Positions 52,747 to 61,584 are shown, counted from the first letter of the stretch. The stretch: 64,000 bases of DNA from Bradyrhizobium sp. CCGUVB1N3 (GCF_024199925.1 NZ_JANADR010000001.1:8435501-8499500); one strand, 5' to 3'. The notes: generated from the sequence alone by a model not told the origin. Program-made: numbers and translations.

Positions 52747-53859
52747 ATGAGCTCGAAGACGGGCATGAGAGCGAGACGTTACATCCTCACAAGCGCGGCG
52801 CTTGCGCTCGCAATCGCGCTGACGGCACCGATCGATGTCGGCTCGCCGGCGCGCGCACAGCCGGCCGCGCTCACGGCCGAGCAATCGAAGGCACTCGAGA
52901 CCTACGATCGCGCCTTGAATGAATTCAAGACGATCCTGAACCAGCGGCGTCGCCAGATCGATGCGCATGAGCCGCTTCCGGACCGCCCCGGCCAGGCCCT
53001 CTACCTTGCACGCGTCGATGTCATGAGCTCCTACAAGGATCTTACCGATGCGCTTCCGTCGCGGATCGGGCGGCCCAACAAATACGAGGTTCCGCCGACC
53101 TATTTCGACGCCGATATCGAACCGCTGATCGACGAATACCGGGCCCTCTTCGACGTCATGGAGGCGCCGCCCGCGAATGCGCAGGCTTCGCCGACGCCGT
53201 TCAAGGACGTCGTCGATCTCGGCACCGCGATCGCGCGCGCCAAGGGACTTGACGCGAAAGGCGCCGATGCGGCCGGCCGCATCAGCCTGGGGCTATTCTT
53301 TGCCGAGACCAACGGCAAGCAGAATGTCGGCAACGGCCGCGCCAAGGCCTATATCGGCAGCTTTCAGACAGGGCCGTCGGAGGACCGCAACGGCCGCAAG
53401 CAATGGCAATCGATCAAGGCCTCGATCGCCGCCTTCGATCCGCAAATGATCGCGCGCGACGACAAGGAGGAGGCCCGTGCCGCCGGCCTCGACCATCGGC
53501 TCAACCACTGGACCGCGGTGCGTGACGGCCTCATGAACGCGCACGCCGATCTCTTCGCGCAGATCCCCGGCATCGCCAGGACGCTGCCGGATCCGATCGA
53601 CCAGATGAAATTCTTCGAGCTCATCCAGATCATCCCGACCGCGACCCGAGCCGCGCTGAAGTCGGGCAATTTACTTCAGAGCCGAGTCTCCGACCCGACC
53701 GTGATGAAATATCTGCGCAACAACAGCATCTTTGCCTATGGTCGCGCCGACAGGGCAAGAACGTCGGCGAGCTTCCGCGAAATCCTCGATGCGATGTGGC
53801 TGTTCAATCAGAAGTTCGCGCGGGCGCAGGCGGAGTTCGAACGCGTGCGGACGCGGTGA
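52747..53859 (+). CDS. Exported protein of unknown function, lysozyme-like segment suspected
   Basis: I do not recognise this 370-residue protein. It has a signal peptide ('YILTSAALALAIALTAPIDV', cut near ARAQ), then a charged helical region to about residue 150. A segment 'SLGLFFAETNGKQNVGNGRA' leading into 'KAYIGSFQTG' has the ExxxG...GxFQ look of lytic transglycosylase (SLT-type) active sites, which would put the catalytic glutamate in ETNGK. The remainder is mostly helical with many Asp/Arg. Start codon is uncertain: ATG at 52747 or 52765, or TTG at 52726. It is a single gene facing the histidine phosphatase gene. Confidence 0.6.
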   Translation: MSSKTGMRARRYILTSAALALAIALTAPIDVGSPARAQPAALTAEQSKALETYDRALNEFKTILNQRRRQIDAHEPLPDRPGQALYLARVDVMSSYKDLTDALPSRIGRPNKYEVPPTYFDADIEPLIDEYRALFDVMEAPPANAQASPTPFKDVVDLGTAIARAKGLDAKGADAAGRISLGLFFAETNGKQNVGNGRAKAYIGSFQTGPSEDRNGRKQWQSIKASIAAFDPQMIARDDKEEARAAGLDHRLNHWTAVRDGLMNAHADLFAQIPGIARTLPDPIDQMKFFELIQIIPTATRAALKSGNLLQSRVSDPTVMKYLRNNSIFAYGRADRARTSASFREILDAMWLFNQKFARAQAEFERVRTR

Positions 53860-53865
53860 GGGCAT

Positions 53866-54483
53866 TCACCGCATCGTCTCCGCCAGCTTGCTCCATTCGC
53901 CTGCACCGATGCGAACGATCAGCTTCGCTCCGCCGGCGCCATCGGGCTTGAACACCGAAGCCTCGCCCTCGCGCACGTCGAACCAGTCCTTGCCGAAAGC
54001 GTCCATGAGGTTCGGCTTGTGCGAGACGATGACGAGATTGCCGCCTGCGGGCGGCGGCGTGGCCGCGAGCTTGCGCAGCGCCTGGGCGCGGCGGTTGTTC
54101 TCATCGGGCGACACCACGAGACCGCCCTCGGTAACGTCTACGGATGCCGTGACAGTGCCGAAGCCGAGCAGCGTGCCGGTGTCGACCGCGCGCTGGAACG
54201 TGCTCGTGATGACCGCGCTGACGGGAATGCCGAGCCTGTGCATCGCAGCTCCGACCGCCGTGGCCTGCACACGCCCTTCCTCGGTGAGTTGCCGCTGGGC
54301 CGCGACGTTTTTCATGTTGAGCGGATCGGTGTCGGCCTGGTTCGCATAGGTCGGACCGTGTCGGAACACGATGACGTGGCCGCCCTGGCGCACCCCCTCC
54401 AGCCATTCGGGCTGCGCTGCCGTCACCGGATTGGCGGCGAGACCAACCCACAAGATGAGCCACGCAATACGGATGCCAAGCAT
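53866..54483 (-). CDS. Exported histidine phosphatase family protein
   Basis: This 205-residue protein of the phosphoglycerate-mutase/acid-phosphatase-like superfamily has a signal peptide (residues 1-24, ending TAAQ), then the catalytic RHG in 'VIVFRHGPTYANQADTDPLN' and a second histidine in 'LVIVSHKPNLMDAFG'. It should dephosphorylate small molecules in the periplasm. 'RQLTEEGRVQATAVGAAMHR' is the usual helix after the RHG. GGGAGG is well placed before the ATG at 54483. A longer frame upstream gives an Arg-rich extension that would spoil the signal peptide. Confidence 0.82.
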   Translation of the reverse strand: MLGIRIAWLILWVGLAANPVTAAQPEWLEGVRQGGHVIVFRHGPTYANQADTDPLNMKNVAAQRQLTEEGRVQATAVGAAMHRLGIPVSAVITSTFQRAVDTGTLLGFGTVTASVDVTEGGLVVSPDENNRRAQALRKLAATPPPAGGNLVIVSHKPNLMDAFGKDWFDVREGEASVFKPDGAGGAKLIVRIGAGEWSKLAETMR

Positions 54484-54790
54484 GATGCCGCCTCCCATCG
54501 GCCGGCGCGGCCCGGCCATGCCGCGCCCCGATGTAGCGCGAGCGCGCGACGCAGGCTTTGCCGTCTTCATGAGCTTTTCGTGACGGGCGCTTTGCGTTTG
54601 ATGGAGGCGGCGGCGAGGGGAAAGACCGGGTTGGGTCGGCCGATGCGCACCTCAATCAGGTCAGTTACCCTGACCATCTTTTGGCGTTGCAGTTTCAGCC
54701 ATTTCTCGTCTAGAAACGCCTCAACGAGCCTCCCGGCAACGAACCGTCAACGGTTTTGGCCGAGGATTTTGTGGCTCAAAGGGTCTGGCA
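54484..54790. other. Intergenic region upstream of the leuA leader
   Basis: This gap of about 307 bp between the divergent phosphatase gene and the leuA leader should hold the leuA promoter. The part around 54660-54720 is AT-richer (CATCTTTTGGCGTTGCAG, TTTCTCGTCTAGAAACG); TTCTCGTCTAGAAACG is a small imperfect palindrome. No gene is evident. Confidence 0.4.
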
Positions 54791-54916
54791 ATGCTGATTC
54801 GCGGCCAAAATGACGGGATTTCGGGGGAGGCGGCTCTGGCCGTCTGCACCGCCGCGTCCCGGCCCGCGATCCTGCCCACCCTCCTTCTTGGCGAGCTCCT
54901 TCTTACCTGCCCCTGA
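54791..54916 (+). CDS. Leucine-rich leader peptide of leuA (leuL-like)
   Basis: This 41-codon frame starts at ATG 54791 (MLIRGQNDGISGEAALAVCT), and near its end has two leucine triplets in 'LPTLLLGELLLTCP', encoded CTC CTT CTT ... CTC CTT CTT, before a TGA at 54914-54916. Six leucine codons in eight just before a stop, 110 nt upstream of leuA, is the pattern of a transcription- or translation-attenuation leader that measures charged leucyl-tRNA. The stop codon lies within the 5' arm of the hairpin at 54910-54952. No obvious Shine-Dalgarno stands before the ATG. Confidence 0.75.
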   Translation: MLIRGQNDGISGEAALAVCTAASRPAILPTLLLGELLLTCP

Positions 54917-54952
54917 GGGCCGGCTGGGCGAACGCGCCTGGGCACTCAGGGG
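54910..54952 (+). promoter_or_regulatory. Attenuator-type hairpin of leuA
   Basis: The arms CCCCTGAG (54910-54917) and CTCAGGGG (54945-54952) pair perfectly. A second, inner stem (GGGCG-AACG-CGCC) extends the structure. A ribosome that finishes the leader peptide would cover the 5' arm, and one stalled at the leucine codons would leave it free. No U-run follows, so control may act on translation of leuA or through Rho rather than by intrinsic termination. Confidence 0.6.
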
Positions 54953-55025
54953 TTGTACGAGATCACCGGACACCTCAAGCGCTCGAGCCAACTGAAGGGC
55001 GCACCAGCTTAAAGGAAATTTCGAA

Positions 55026-56588
55026 ATGGCCACCGTGAACAAGTCCGAGAAGGACCGCGTCATCATTTTCGACACCACCCTGCGCGACGGCGAGCAGTGC
55101 CCCGGCGCCACCATGACGTTCGAGGAGAAGCTCGAGGTTGCCGAACTGCTCGACGATATGGGCGTCGACGTGATCGAAGCCGGCTTCCCCATCACCTCCG
55201 AAGGCGACTTCCAGGCGGTGAGCGAGATCGCGCGCCGCTCCAAGAATGCCGTCATCGCCGGCCTGTCGCGCGCGCATCCGGCCGACATCGACCGTTGCGC
55301 CGAAGCGGTGAAATTCGCCAAGCGTGGCCGCGTCCACACCGTGATCGCGACCTCGCCGCTGCATATGCGGGTGAAGTTGAACAAGGCCCCGGAGCAAGTG
55401 ATCGAGACCTCGGTTGCCATGGTCGCGCGCGCCCGCAATCTGATCGACGACGTCGAATGGTCGGCTGAGGACGGCACCCGCAGCGAGATGGACTTTCTCT
55501 GCCGCATCGTCGAGGCCGTCATCAAGGCCGGCGCCACCACGGTGAACATCCCCGACACCGTCGGCTACACTACGCCGGACGAGTACACCCACTTCATGAA
55601 GACGCTCATCGAGCGGGTGCCGAATTCAGACAAGGCGGTGTTCTCCGTGCACTGCCATAACGACCTCGGCATGGCCGTTGCGAACTCGCTGGCCGGCATC
55701 GTCGGCGGCGCGCGTCAGGTCGAGTGCACCATCAACGGCATCGGCGAGCGTGCGGGCAATGCCGCCCTCGAAGAGATCGTGATGGCGATCAACGTGCGCA
55801 ACGACAAATTCCCGTACTGGAACAAGATCGACACCACGCAGCTCACCCGCGCCTCGAAGGTGGTGTCGGCGGCGACTTCGTTCCCGGTGCAGTACAACAA
55901 GGCGATCGTCGGCCGTAATGCCTTCGCGCATGAGAGCGGCATCCATCAGGACGGCGTGCTGAAGGACGCTTCGACCTACGAGATCATGCGGCCCGAGATG
56001 GTCGGCCTGAAGCAGTCGTCGCTGGTGCTCGGCAAACATTCCGGCCGCCATGCCTTCATCCACAAGCTGGAGGAGATGGGCTACAAGCTCGGCCCCAACC
56101 AGCTGGAAGATGCGTTCGCGCGGATGAAGGCGCTGGCCGACCGCAAGAAGGACATCTACGACGAGGACATCGAGGCGCTGGTCGACGAGGAAATGGCGGC
56201 CTCGCACGATCGCATCAAGCTGACCTCGCTGACCGTGATCGCCGGCACCCATGGCCCGCAGCGCGCGACCATGAAGCTCGACGTCGACGGCCAGACCAGG
56301 ATCGAGGAAGCCGAGGGCAATGGTCCGGTCGATGCCGTCTTCAACTGCATCAAGGCGCTGGTGCCGCACGAGGCCAAGCTCGAGCTGTACCAGGTTCACG
56401 CCGTGACCGAAGGCACGGACGCGCAGGCCGAAGTGTCGGTCCGTCTGTCCCATGACGGCCGTTCGATGACGGCGCGCGCGGCGGATCCGGACACGCTGGT
56501 GGCCTCCGCCAAGGCCTATCTCGGCGCGCTCAACAAGATCGTCATGAAGCGCCAGCGCGATACGGTGACGACGGCGGCGGCGAGCTGA
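55026..56588 (+). CDS. leuA: 2-isopropylmalate synthase
   Basis: This 520-residue enzyme condenses acetyl-CoA with 2-oxoisovalerate, the first step of leucine synthesis. The TIM-barrel catalytic domain (residues about 10-290) shows 'IIFDTTLRDGEQCPGATMT', 'VFSVHCHNDLGMAVANSLAG' and 'VECTINGIGERAGNAALEEI', including the metal-ligand histidines. The C-terminal LeuA dimerisation/allosteric domain ('LTSLTVIAGTHGPQRATMKL') begins near residue 395 and carries leucine feedback. It is the usual length of the bacterial LeuA. AAAGGAAATTTCGAA lies before the ATG. Regulation by the leader peptide upstream is likely. Confidence 0.95.
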   Translation: MATVNKSEKDRVIIFDTTLRDGEQCPGATMTFEEKLEVAELLDDMGVDVIEAGFPITSEGDFQAVSEIARRSKNAVIAGLSRAHPADIDRCAEAVKFAKRGRVHTVIATSPLHMRVKLNKAPEQVIETSVAMVARARNLIDDVEWSAEDGTRSEMDFLCRIVEAVIKAGATTVNIPDTVGYTTPDEYTHFMKTLIERVPNSDKAVFSVHCHNDLGMAVANSLAGIVGGARQVECTINGIGERAGNAALEEIVMAINVRNDKFPYWNKIDTTQLTRASKVVSAATSFPVQYNKAIVGRNAFAHESGIHQDGVLKDASTYEIMRPEMVGLKQSSLVLGKHSGRHAFIHKLEEMGYKLGPNQLEDAFARMKALADRKKDIYDEDIEALVDEEMAASHDRIKLTSLTVIAGTHGPQRATMKLDVDGQTRIEEAEGNGPVDAVFNCIKALVPHEAKLELYQVHAVTEGTDAQAEVSVRLSHDGRSMTARAADPDTLVASAKAYLGALNKIVMKRQRDTVTTAAAS

Positions 56589-56600
56589 CAAGCGAAGCTT

Positions 56601-56664
56601 GTCATTCCGGGTTCGATGCTCCGGGCCGCGCTAGTGCGGTCCCGTCGCATCGCCCCGGAATGAC
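56601..56664. repeat. REP-like palindromic element
   Basis: The arms GTCATTCCGG (56601-56610) and CCGGAATGAC (56655-56664) are fully complementary over 10 bp, with a GC-rich irregular interior. The same kind of element is frequent between Bradyrhizobium genes. It starts 12 bp after the leuA stop and may aid termination. Confidence 0.7.
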
Positions 56665-56696
56665 CGTGATAAGAGATAGCAGCCCTGCTAACGGCC

Positions 56697-56725
56697 AATA
56701 GCGGCTGCGGAAGCGAGCCGCTATT
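56697..56725 (+). repeat. Hairpin upstream of the TRAP receptor gene
   Basis: The arms AATAGCGGCT (56697-56706) and AGCCGCTATT (56716-56725) pair over 10 bp around a 9-nt loop. It lies 68 bp before the receptor start. It could be a leader hairpin, part of a repeat, or a terminator for leuA; no T-run follows. Confidence 0.5.
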
Positions 56726-56792
56726 GATGCAGCCGGCATAAGGATCGGCCGCCCGCGCGCGGGGCGGCCCAAACAATAACAAGGGAGAGATC

Positions 56793-57794
56793 ATGCGCAC
56801 TTTCGCGATCGCGGCATCCGTCGCGGCTTTGGTTCTGGGGCTTGCCGGTCCGGCAGCCGCCGACCCGATCGTCATCAAGTTCAGCCACGTCGTCGCAACC
56901 GATACGCCGAAGGGCAAGGCGGCCGAGAAGTTCAAGGAGCTCGCCGAGAAGTACACCGGCGGCAAGGTGAAGATCGAGGTCTATCCGAACTCGACGCTCT
57001 ACAAGGACAAGGAAGAGCTCGAGGCTCTCCAGCTCGGCAGCGTGCAGATGCTGGCGCCGTCGAACTCCAAGTTTGGTCCGCTCGGCATCCGCGAGTTCGA
57101 GGTATTCGACCTGCCCTACATCCTTCCCGACCTGAAGACGCTGCGGAAGGTGACGGAGGGACCGCTTGGCGCGAGGCTGCTCAAGCTGCTGGACTCCAAG
57201 GGCATCACCGGCCTTGCCTATTGGGACAACGGCTTCAAGCAGATGAGCGCCAACAAGAAACTCATCACGCCGGCCGACTATCAGGGCGTGAAATTCCGCA
57301 TCCAGTCCTCGCGCGTGCTCCAGGCGCAGTTCAAGGCGCTGGGATCGCTGCCGCAGGTGATGGCGTTCTCCGAGGTCTACCAGGCGCTCCAGACCGGCGT
57401 CGTCGACGGGCAGGAGAATACCTGGTCCAACATCTACACCCAGAAAATGCACGAGGTGCAGAAGTACATTACCCAGACCAATCATGGCTACATCGGCTAC
57501 GTTGTGATCGTGAACAAGAAGTTCTGGGACGACCTGCCCGCCGATGTCCGCGACCAGCTTGCGAAGGCCATGAAGGAAGCGACCGACTTCAACAACGCGC
57601 AGTCCCAGAAGGAGAACGACGACGCGCTCGCCGAGATCAAGAAGAGCGGCAAGAACGAGATCATCTCGCTGACGTCGGAGCAGGACGAGGCGATGCGCAA
57701 GGCGATGGAGCCGGTCTACAAGGATGCCGCGGGCCGCGTCGGCCAGCCGTTGATCGACGAATTCCAGAAGGAAGCGAAGAGCGCGACGAACTGA
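56793..57794 (+). CDS. TRAP transporter substrate-binding protein, DctP family (orphan)
   Basis: This 333-residue periplasmic receptor has a Sec signal (residues 1-22, ending AAAD) and the DctP fold: 'IVIKFSHVVATDTPKGKAAE', 'ELAEKYTGGKVKIEVYPNST', 'VMAFSEVYQALQTGVVDGQE' and 'NTWSNIYTQKMHEVQKYITQ'. The arginine of 'YQGVKFRIQSSRVLQAQFKA' probably pairs with a ligand carboxylate. The TRAP membrane subunits DctQ and DctM are not encoded next to it, so they must be elsewhere in the genome. C4-dicarboxylates or similar acids are the likely ligands. AAGGGAGAGATC precedes the ATG. Confidence 0.88.
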   Translation: MRTFAIAASVAALVLGLAGPAAADPIVIKFSHVVATDTPKGKAAEKFKELAEKYTGGKVKIEVYPNSTLYKDKEELEALQLGSVQMLAPSNSKFGPLGIREFEVFDLPYILPDLKTLRKVTEGPLGARLLKLLDSKGITGLAYWDNGFKQMSANKKLITPADYQGVKFRIQSSRVLQAQFKALGSLPQVMAFSEVYQALQTGVVDGQENTWSNIYTQKMHEVQKYITQTNHGYIGYVVIVNKKFWDDLPADVRDQLAKAMKEATDFNNAQSQKENDDALAEIKKSGKNEIISLTSEQDEAMRKAMEPVYKDAAGRVGQPLIDEFQKEAKSATN

Positions 57795-57815
57795 GCTCGC
57801 GCCGTTGCAATGCGA

Positions 57816-57857
57816 GAAGGGCTTCCGTGCGCGACGCGGAAGCCCTTCATTCGTTTT
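57816..57857 (+). terminator. Intrinsic terminator after dctP-like gene
   Basis: A perfect 12-bp stem, GAAGGGCTTCCG (57816-57827) and CGGAAGCCCTTC (57837-57848), is followed by ATTCGTTTT. It lies 21 bp downstream of the stop codon and is the strongest terminator in the window. Confidence 0.85.
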
Positions 57858-58034
57858 GGCGGTCATTGTTGCGAATAATTTCAAACTGCGACAATGGAAG
57901 CGGTGTTTGCAAAGCGGTGTTTGGATATATCTTCGGATTACATCTTGGTAAGACTGGCCTCTCTATCGAAGTTGTAAGTTGAACACGGTGCAAATGGCGC
58001 CCATCTTCAGGGAACCTTGGAAGAGGAGGTTCGT

Positions 58035-58616
58035 ATGAGGAAGTTCGCCATCGCCGCCATCGCGGTGCTCAGCATCGCCGGCTCCGGCGCTGTCTACGCG
58101 CAATATCACCGTTTCTCCGACCACATGCGTCACATGCGCATGAATCCGGAAGATCGCGCCGCCTTGGTCGATGCGCGCATCGCTGCCGTGCATGCCGGGT
58201 TGAAGCTGAATGCCGACCAGGAGAAGCTGTGGCCGCCGGTCGAGGCCGCCGTGCGCGATTTCGCCAAGCTGCGCATCGATCGCGCCAATGCGCGGATGAA
58301 CGCTGGCCCCGGCGATGCCGACAAGCAGGATGATCCGGTCGCCCGCCTGCGCCAGCGCGCTGACGACATGGGTGCCACGTCCACGGCGCTAAAGAAGATC
58401 GCCGATGCCGCCGATCCCCTCTACAAAACCCTGGATGAGGGCCAGAAGCGGCGCCTGGCCGTTCTGACCCGCCACCAGGGCCCGTTTGGCGGCGAGGAGG
58501 GCTGGCGTCACCGCTTCATGGAGCACCGCATGGACCGCATGATGGACCGCGGCATGGACCGCTTCCATGGCAGCGACCGGGATGGCGGGCCGGACCGGGA
58601 GGGCGGCCGCCTGTAA
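58035..58616 (+). CDS. LTXXQ motif family protein (Spy/CpxP-like)
   Basis: This 193-residue periplasmic protein has a Sec signal (residues 1-22, ending VYAQ) and the LTXXQ-type repeats 'LKLNADQEKLWPPVEAAV' and 'YKTLDEGQKRRLAVL'. Spy/CpxP relatives are small helical envelope-stress chaperones. The C-terminal 45 residues are rich in His, Met, Arg and Asp ('RHRFMEHRMDRMMDRGMDRF'), suggesting metal or nucleic-acid interaction. AGAGGAGG precedes the ATG at 58035. An in-frame GTG-like upstream start is possible but would add an acidic extension before the signal. Confidence 0.8.
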   Translation: MRKFAIAAIAVLSIAGSGAVYAQYHRFSDHMRHMRMNPEDRAALVDARIAAVHAGLKLNADQEKLWPPVEAAVRDFAKLRIDRANARMNAGPGDADKQDDPVARLRQRADDMGATSTALKKIADAADPLYKTLDEGQKRRLAVLTRHQGPFGGEEGWRHRFMEHRMDRMMDRGMDRFHGSDRDGGPDREGGRL

Positions 58617-58647
58617 GGCCCCGCAATTCTCCGGGCAACGCGAGCGA

Positions 58648-58679
58648 AGCCGCTGGAATCCAGCGGCTTTTCTCTTTTT
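58648..58679 (+). terminator. Intrinsic terminator after the LTXXQ gene
   Basis: The stem AGCCGCTGG (58648-58656) and CCAGCGGCT (58660-58668) is followed by TTTCTCTTTTT, a proper T-run. It ends the transcript before tRNA-Lys. Confidence 0.88.
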
Positions 58680-58780
58680 GGGACCCGGCCATGAAGACTT
58701 GGAAAACCTCGTCCACATCGCTTGCCTTCCCGGGATCGCTTTGCTAAACGACCGGCCTCGCAAGGCATTAGCCGCCTTTC

Positions 58781-58856
<76 letters not shown>

Positions 58857-59205
58857 AACAAAACTTCCTCTTTTTCAATAGGTTACGGGAAGGTCGCCGA
58901 GAACAAAACTGGTCTCGTGCGACGTTTTTTCTGGTCGCACGTCGCACGCCATGCGACGAGCCGACGAAGTTCTTGGTGTGTTCTCGAGAGATGGTTCGCA
59001 TAGCGAAGTATCTTCCGGCCAGGAGATGCTGAAGCTGATGGGCCGACTGCGAAATTACGTTGACAGCGCCAAGTTGGTTAGCGCTCGGCACGGGCGATCG
59101 ACGGGACGGCATTCGTCATCGTCCGAGACCCAGAATATTACCACGCAAGCACCGCTGCATCGTGCACGCTACAACCAGCCGAAATGAGATTCGGCCGGTC
59201 GGCGA
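58857..59205. other. Element end between tRNA-Lys and integrase (candidate att region)
   Basis: This gap of about 350 bp lies between the tRNA 3' end and the integrase stop. It should contain integrase arm-binding sites if the tRNA is the attachment site. Near 58861-58880 it is AT-rich (TTCCTCTTTTTCAATAGG). I see no clear second copy of the tRNA 3' end and no convincing gene; frames through it are short and poor in bias. Confidence 0.5.
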
Positions 59206-60732
59206 TCAGCCCTTCATCCCTTCTTTGCGCACCTGCAATTCGAGGCGGTCGATGCCGGTATCGGCCCGATCGGCATTGCGAGCACGGTAATGCTTCACGA
59301 TGGTCTGCGCGCTTCGGTACGAGTGCCCCGTGATGTCGCAGATCGTCAGGAGGTCGCAGCCGGCGCGATCAAGCAGCATCACGCAGGTATCGCGCAGGTC
59401 CTGGTCGTGTTTCTGGTCGAGTTCGCCGGCGCCATTGACGAACATCAGCGACGGGCACGGCTTCAGGCGCCATGCTCCGCCATCGCCATTGCTGTCGCGC
59501 GCCGCCTGCGCCTCCAGCCATCCCGCCAACGCTCGCGCGCGTTGATCGATTGCGCGAGCGCGCTGCGCTTTGTTCCCTTCATCGAGAGGGAAGGGCGCGA
59601 ACAGCCCGTCGACGGTACTGATCAATTCCGTGGTCAGTCGCTCCGCGCGGACGATCGCCCGGCGCACGGTATCGCGTGCGAGAAACCCGAACACGGCTAC
59701 GGCACGCGCGGTCGACACCCAATGGCGGTAGGTGCTCTCGTCATAAGGCTCACCGGTGTCCTCATTGACAACGAACTCGAGCGGCACCGTCTCAAGTTGA
59801 AGCCGTAGCTTAAGCGCCTTTATCCGCGCCCGCGAAACGTTTAGCCGTGTACTAAGTTGAGGCGCCTCCTTGATGTCGACGAGTTCGCCAGTCTTGCTTT
59901 GCCGGAACGCATGCCGTCCCGCAGCGTCGCTCTCGTCGCGCATAATCAACCGGTCGGTCTGGCGCTGCCCGGTGAACAGCGCCAGATAGAAGCTGTCGCC
60001 GATCGAGGCCCGATCGATCGCATCGGCCGCGGCAACCCACGCGGAAAATTCTCGCATCGCGACCAACACGATGCGGCCGTCCGGATGATCGAACTCCATG
60101 CCCTCCCGCGGGTTGGGTCCGAGGCGCCACAGGATGCTTTCTTGGCCCCAAGTAAACGCGGCTGACAGCGTCGCGATCATCGCCAGCGCCATATGATGGC
60201 CGCGTACCGACTTCGCATAGTTGTAGAACGCTCGGAACTCGGGTTTACCGATCGACGATGGTGTTGCGGTGGCGATCGCCTCGAGTTCGCGCGTGGGCTC
60301 GGCAACGCCCAGAAGTCTGGCAGCACGAATCTCGGCGCGCATTCTCGCAGCAGCTTCGCGCGTCTGCGGCCGATAGAGAATAGCTGAGATGCACTTGCGA
60401 TAGGACGATTGCGAGGCGGAGGACAATGCCTTGAACTCCTCCGATTTGCTCCAGTCGTCCAGAAGATCCTCAATAGTGGCACGCTTCCGTACAGTAATCT
60501 TTTTGGGCAGTTTGCCAGCGCGCCGCGCCGCCTCAATTTCCGAGCTTCGTCTGTCGGAAAAGTCGGAGGCCTCCTGTAGATTGAACCATGCGCCGACCGG
60601 GCGGCCCTTTTCATCGTGGGGCGGATGGCGCAGGTCCGTATCGACAAAGCCGAGTGCCCTCGCGTAAGCGCCATGCGACGAGCGCGGACGGCCGTCACGC
60701 CACTTCACATAGGGGAATTTCGGATTGGCCAT
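59206..60732 (-). CDS. Tyrosine recombinase/integrase of an integrative element
   Basis: This 508-residue recombinase reads 'NPKFPYVKWRDGRPRSSHGA' at its N-terminus. The central region (about 120-200) holds the SAM-like core-binding part ('TIEDLLDDWSKSEEFKALSS'). The catalytic domain has the first arginine in 'ALFTGQRQTDRLIM', then 'HDQDLRDTCVMLLDRAGCDL' with the second arginine, and 'ITGHSYRSAQTIVKHYRARN' with the last histidine and nucleophilic tyrosine. GAGG precedes the ATG at 60732. An in-frame ATG at 60813 would overlap the upstream HTH gene by 20 nt. Its orientation toward tRNA-Lys and location beside it mark it as the element's integrase. Confidence 0.88.
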   Translation of the reverse strand: MANPKFPYVKWRDGRPRSSHGAYARALGFVDTDLRHPPHDEKGRPVGAWFNLQEASDFSDRRSSEIEAARRAGKLPKKITVRKRATIEDLLDDWSKSEEFKALSSASQSSYRKCISAILYRPQTREAAARMRAEIRAARLLGVAEPTRELEAIATATPSSIGKPEFRAFYNYAKSVRGHHMALAMIATLSAAFTWGQESILWRLGPNPREGMEFDHPDGRIVLVAMREFSAWVAAADAIDRASIGDSFYLALFTGQRQTDRLIMRDESDAAGRHAFRQSKTGELVDIKEAPQLSTRLNVSRARIKALKLRLQLETVPLEFVVNEDTGEPYDESTYRHWVSTARAVAVFGFLARDTVRRAIVRAERLTTELISTVDGLFAPFPLDEGNKAQRARAIDQRARALAGWLEAQAARDSNGDGGAWRLKPCPSLMFVNGAGELDQKHDQDLRDTCVMLLDRAGCDLLTICDITGHSYRSAQTIVKHYRARNADRADTGIDRLELQVRKEGMKG

Positions 60733-60793
60733 AGAAGCCTCGGCGCCGAAGTAAAGGAAAGGCAGCCATTGGAATCTAGCACCATCTTTAATG

Positions 60794-61114
60794 TCAAGCG
60801 CCATTGTGCCCATAGGCCACTCTCAGGCGCTCGCGATGTTCTTCGTCGCTTGCCGCCGGCGGTGGCGCGAATGCGTCATTAGCGATCGTCTTCGGGCGCA
60901 TGGGATGATGCCGAGTCAGCCAGGCGTCGAAGCCAGTACGCTCCCATTTGAGCGGTCCGCGTTCGCTGATCGGCGCTGGCAAGCCGTCGCGCTCGTGCCG
61001 GCTTTGGCGCGTGCGATAGAACGTGTCCAGTGAGACGCCTATCGCCATCGCAACCTCGGTCGAAGAATAGGGTGGCTCCATCCTCTGGGGACTGTTCGGC
61101 AGGCGCATATGCAT
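60794..61114 (-). CDS. HTH protein, excisionase/AlpA-like
   Basis: This 106-residue protein has a helix-turn-helix segment 'SSTEVAMAIGVSLDTFYRTR' (about residues 17-36) followed by 'GLPAPISERGPLKWERTGFD' and 'AWLTRHHPM', the layout of MerR-like AlpA/excisionase proteins. It is directly upstream of the integrase gene on the same strand, as expected for a recombination directionality factor. It may also repress the element. Start is the ATG at 61114 or 61108; no strong ribosome-binding site separates them. Confidence 0.65.
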   Translation of the reverse strand: MHMRLPNSPQRMEPPYSSTEVAMAIGVSLDTFYRTRQSRHERDGLPAPISERGPLKWERTGFDAWLTRHHPMRPKTIANDAFAPPPAASDEEHRERLRVAYGHNGA

Positions 61115-61584
61115 AAGTCCGCAACGCCGCGTCACTTCTCCCTCCTTTGACAGAAGTCGATAGAACATGGGAGCAGACAAGGACGAAGGTGAAAGCGCAC
61201 GCACCAGACGTAGGGAATTCGGCTAATTTGGAGTGCCACCGCCGCGTCCTTGCCATTGCGCGGATCGCTCCGCATCCCGACAAAGATGACGAATTGCGGC
61301 CCCAAGACAAGGAAAAACATCTCATAATTCAATGCGTTGCATCGTAGCCACGCGCTGATCCGACATGCGAGGCGTAGCAGATCGGGAGATCGCAAAGTCG
61401 AGCGCACAAAAAATATTTTCGTGATGACCGTCCGAACCGCCACTTGCGTGATTGCTAAGAGCGCACAGCTCCGCCCTCCTATCATTTCTTCCACCTCTGC
61501 CGCTCGCGGGGTCACAAAAGAGTCGCGGCCTTGCCGCGAACCGAAAATTCGGCTATATAACCAGCTATACGATGGAGGCGATCA
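61115..61584. other. Intergenic region between excisionase-like gene and toxin-antitoxin pair
   Basis: This 470-bp gap is between divergent genes. It is less GC-rich than the core genome around it. Close to the antitoxin start lies GGCTATATAACCAGCTATAC (about 61551-61570), in which GCTATA repeats with 13-14 bp spacing; it may be promoter and operator of the toxin-antitoxin operon. No gene is seen. Confidence 0.4.

Noticed and set aside
54810..54995. Plus-strand 61-codon frame overlapping the leuA leader
   Set aside because: Ser/Pro/Arg-rich and without leucine run; the overlapping frame starting at 54791 explains the region much better.
58951..59187. Small frame between tRNA-Lys and the integrase
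   Set aside because: No ribosome-binding site, no motif and poor codon bias; probably part of the attachment region.
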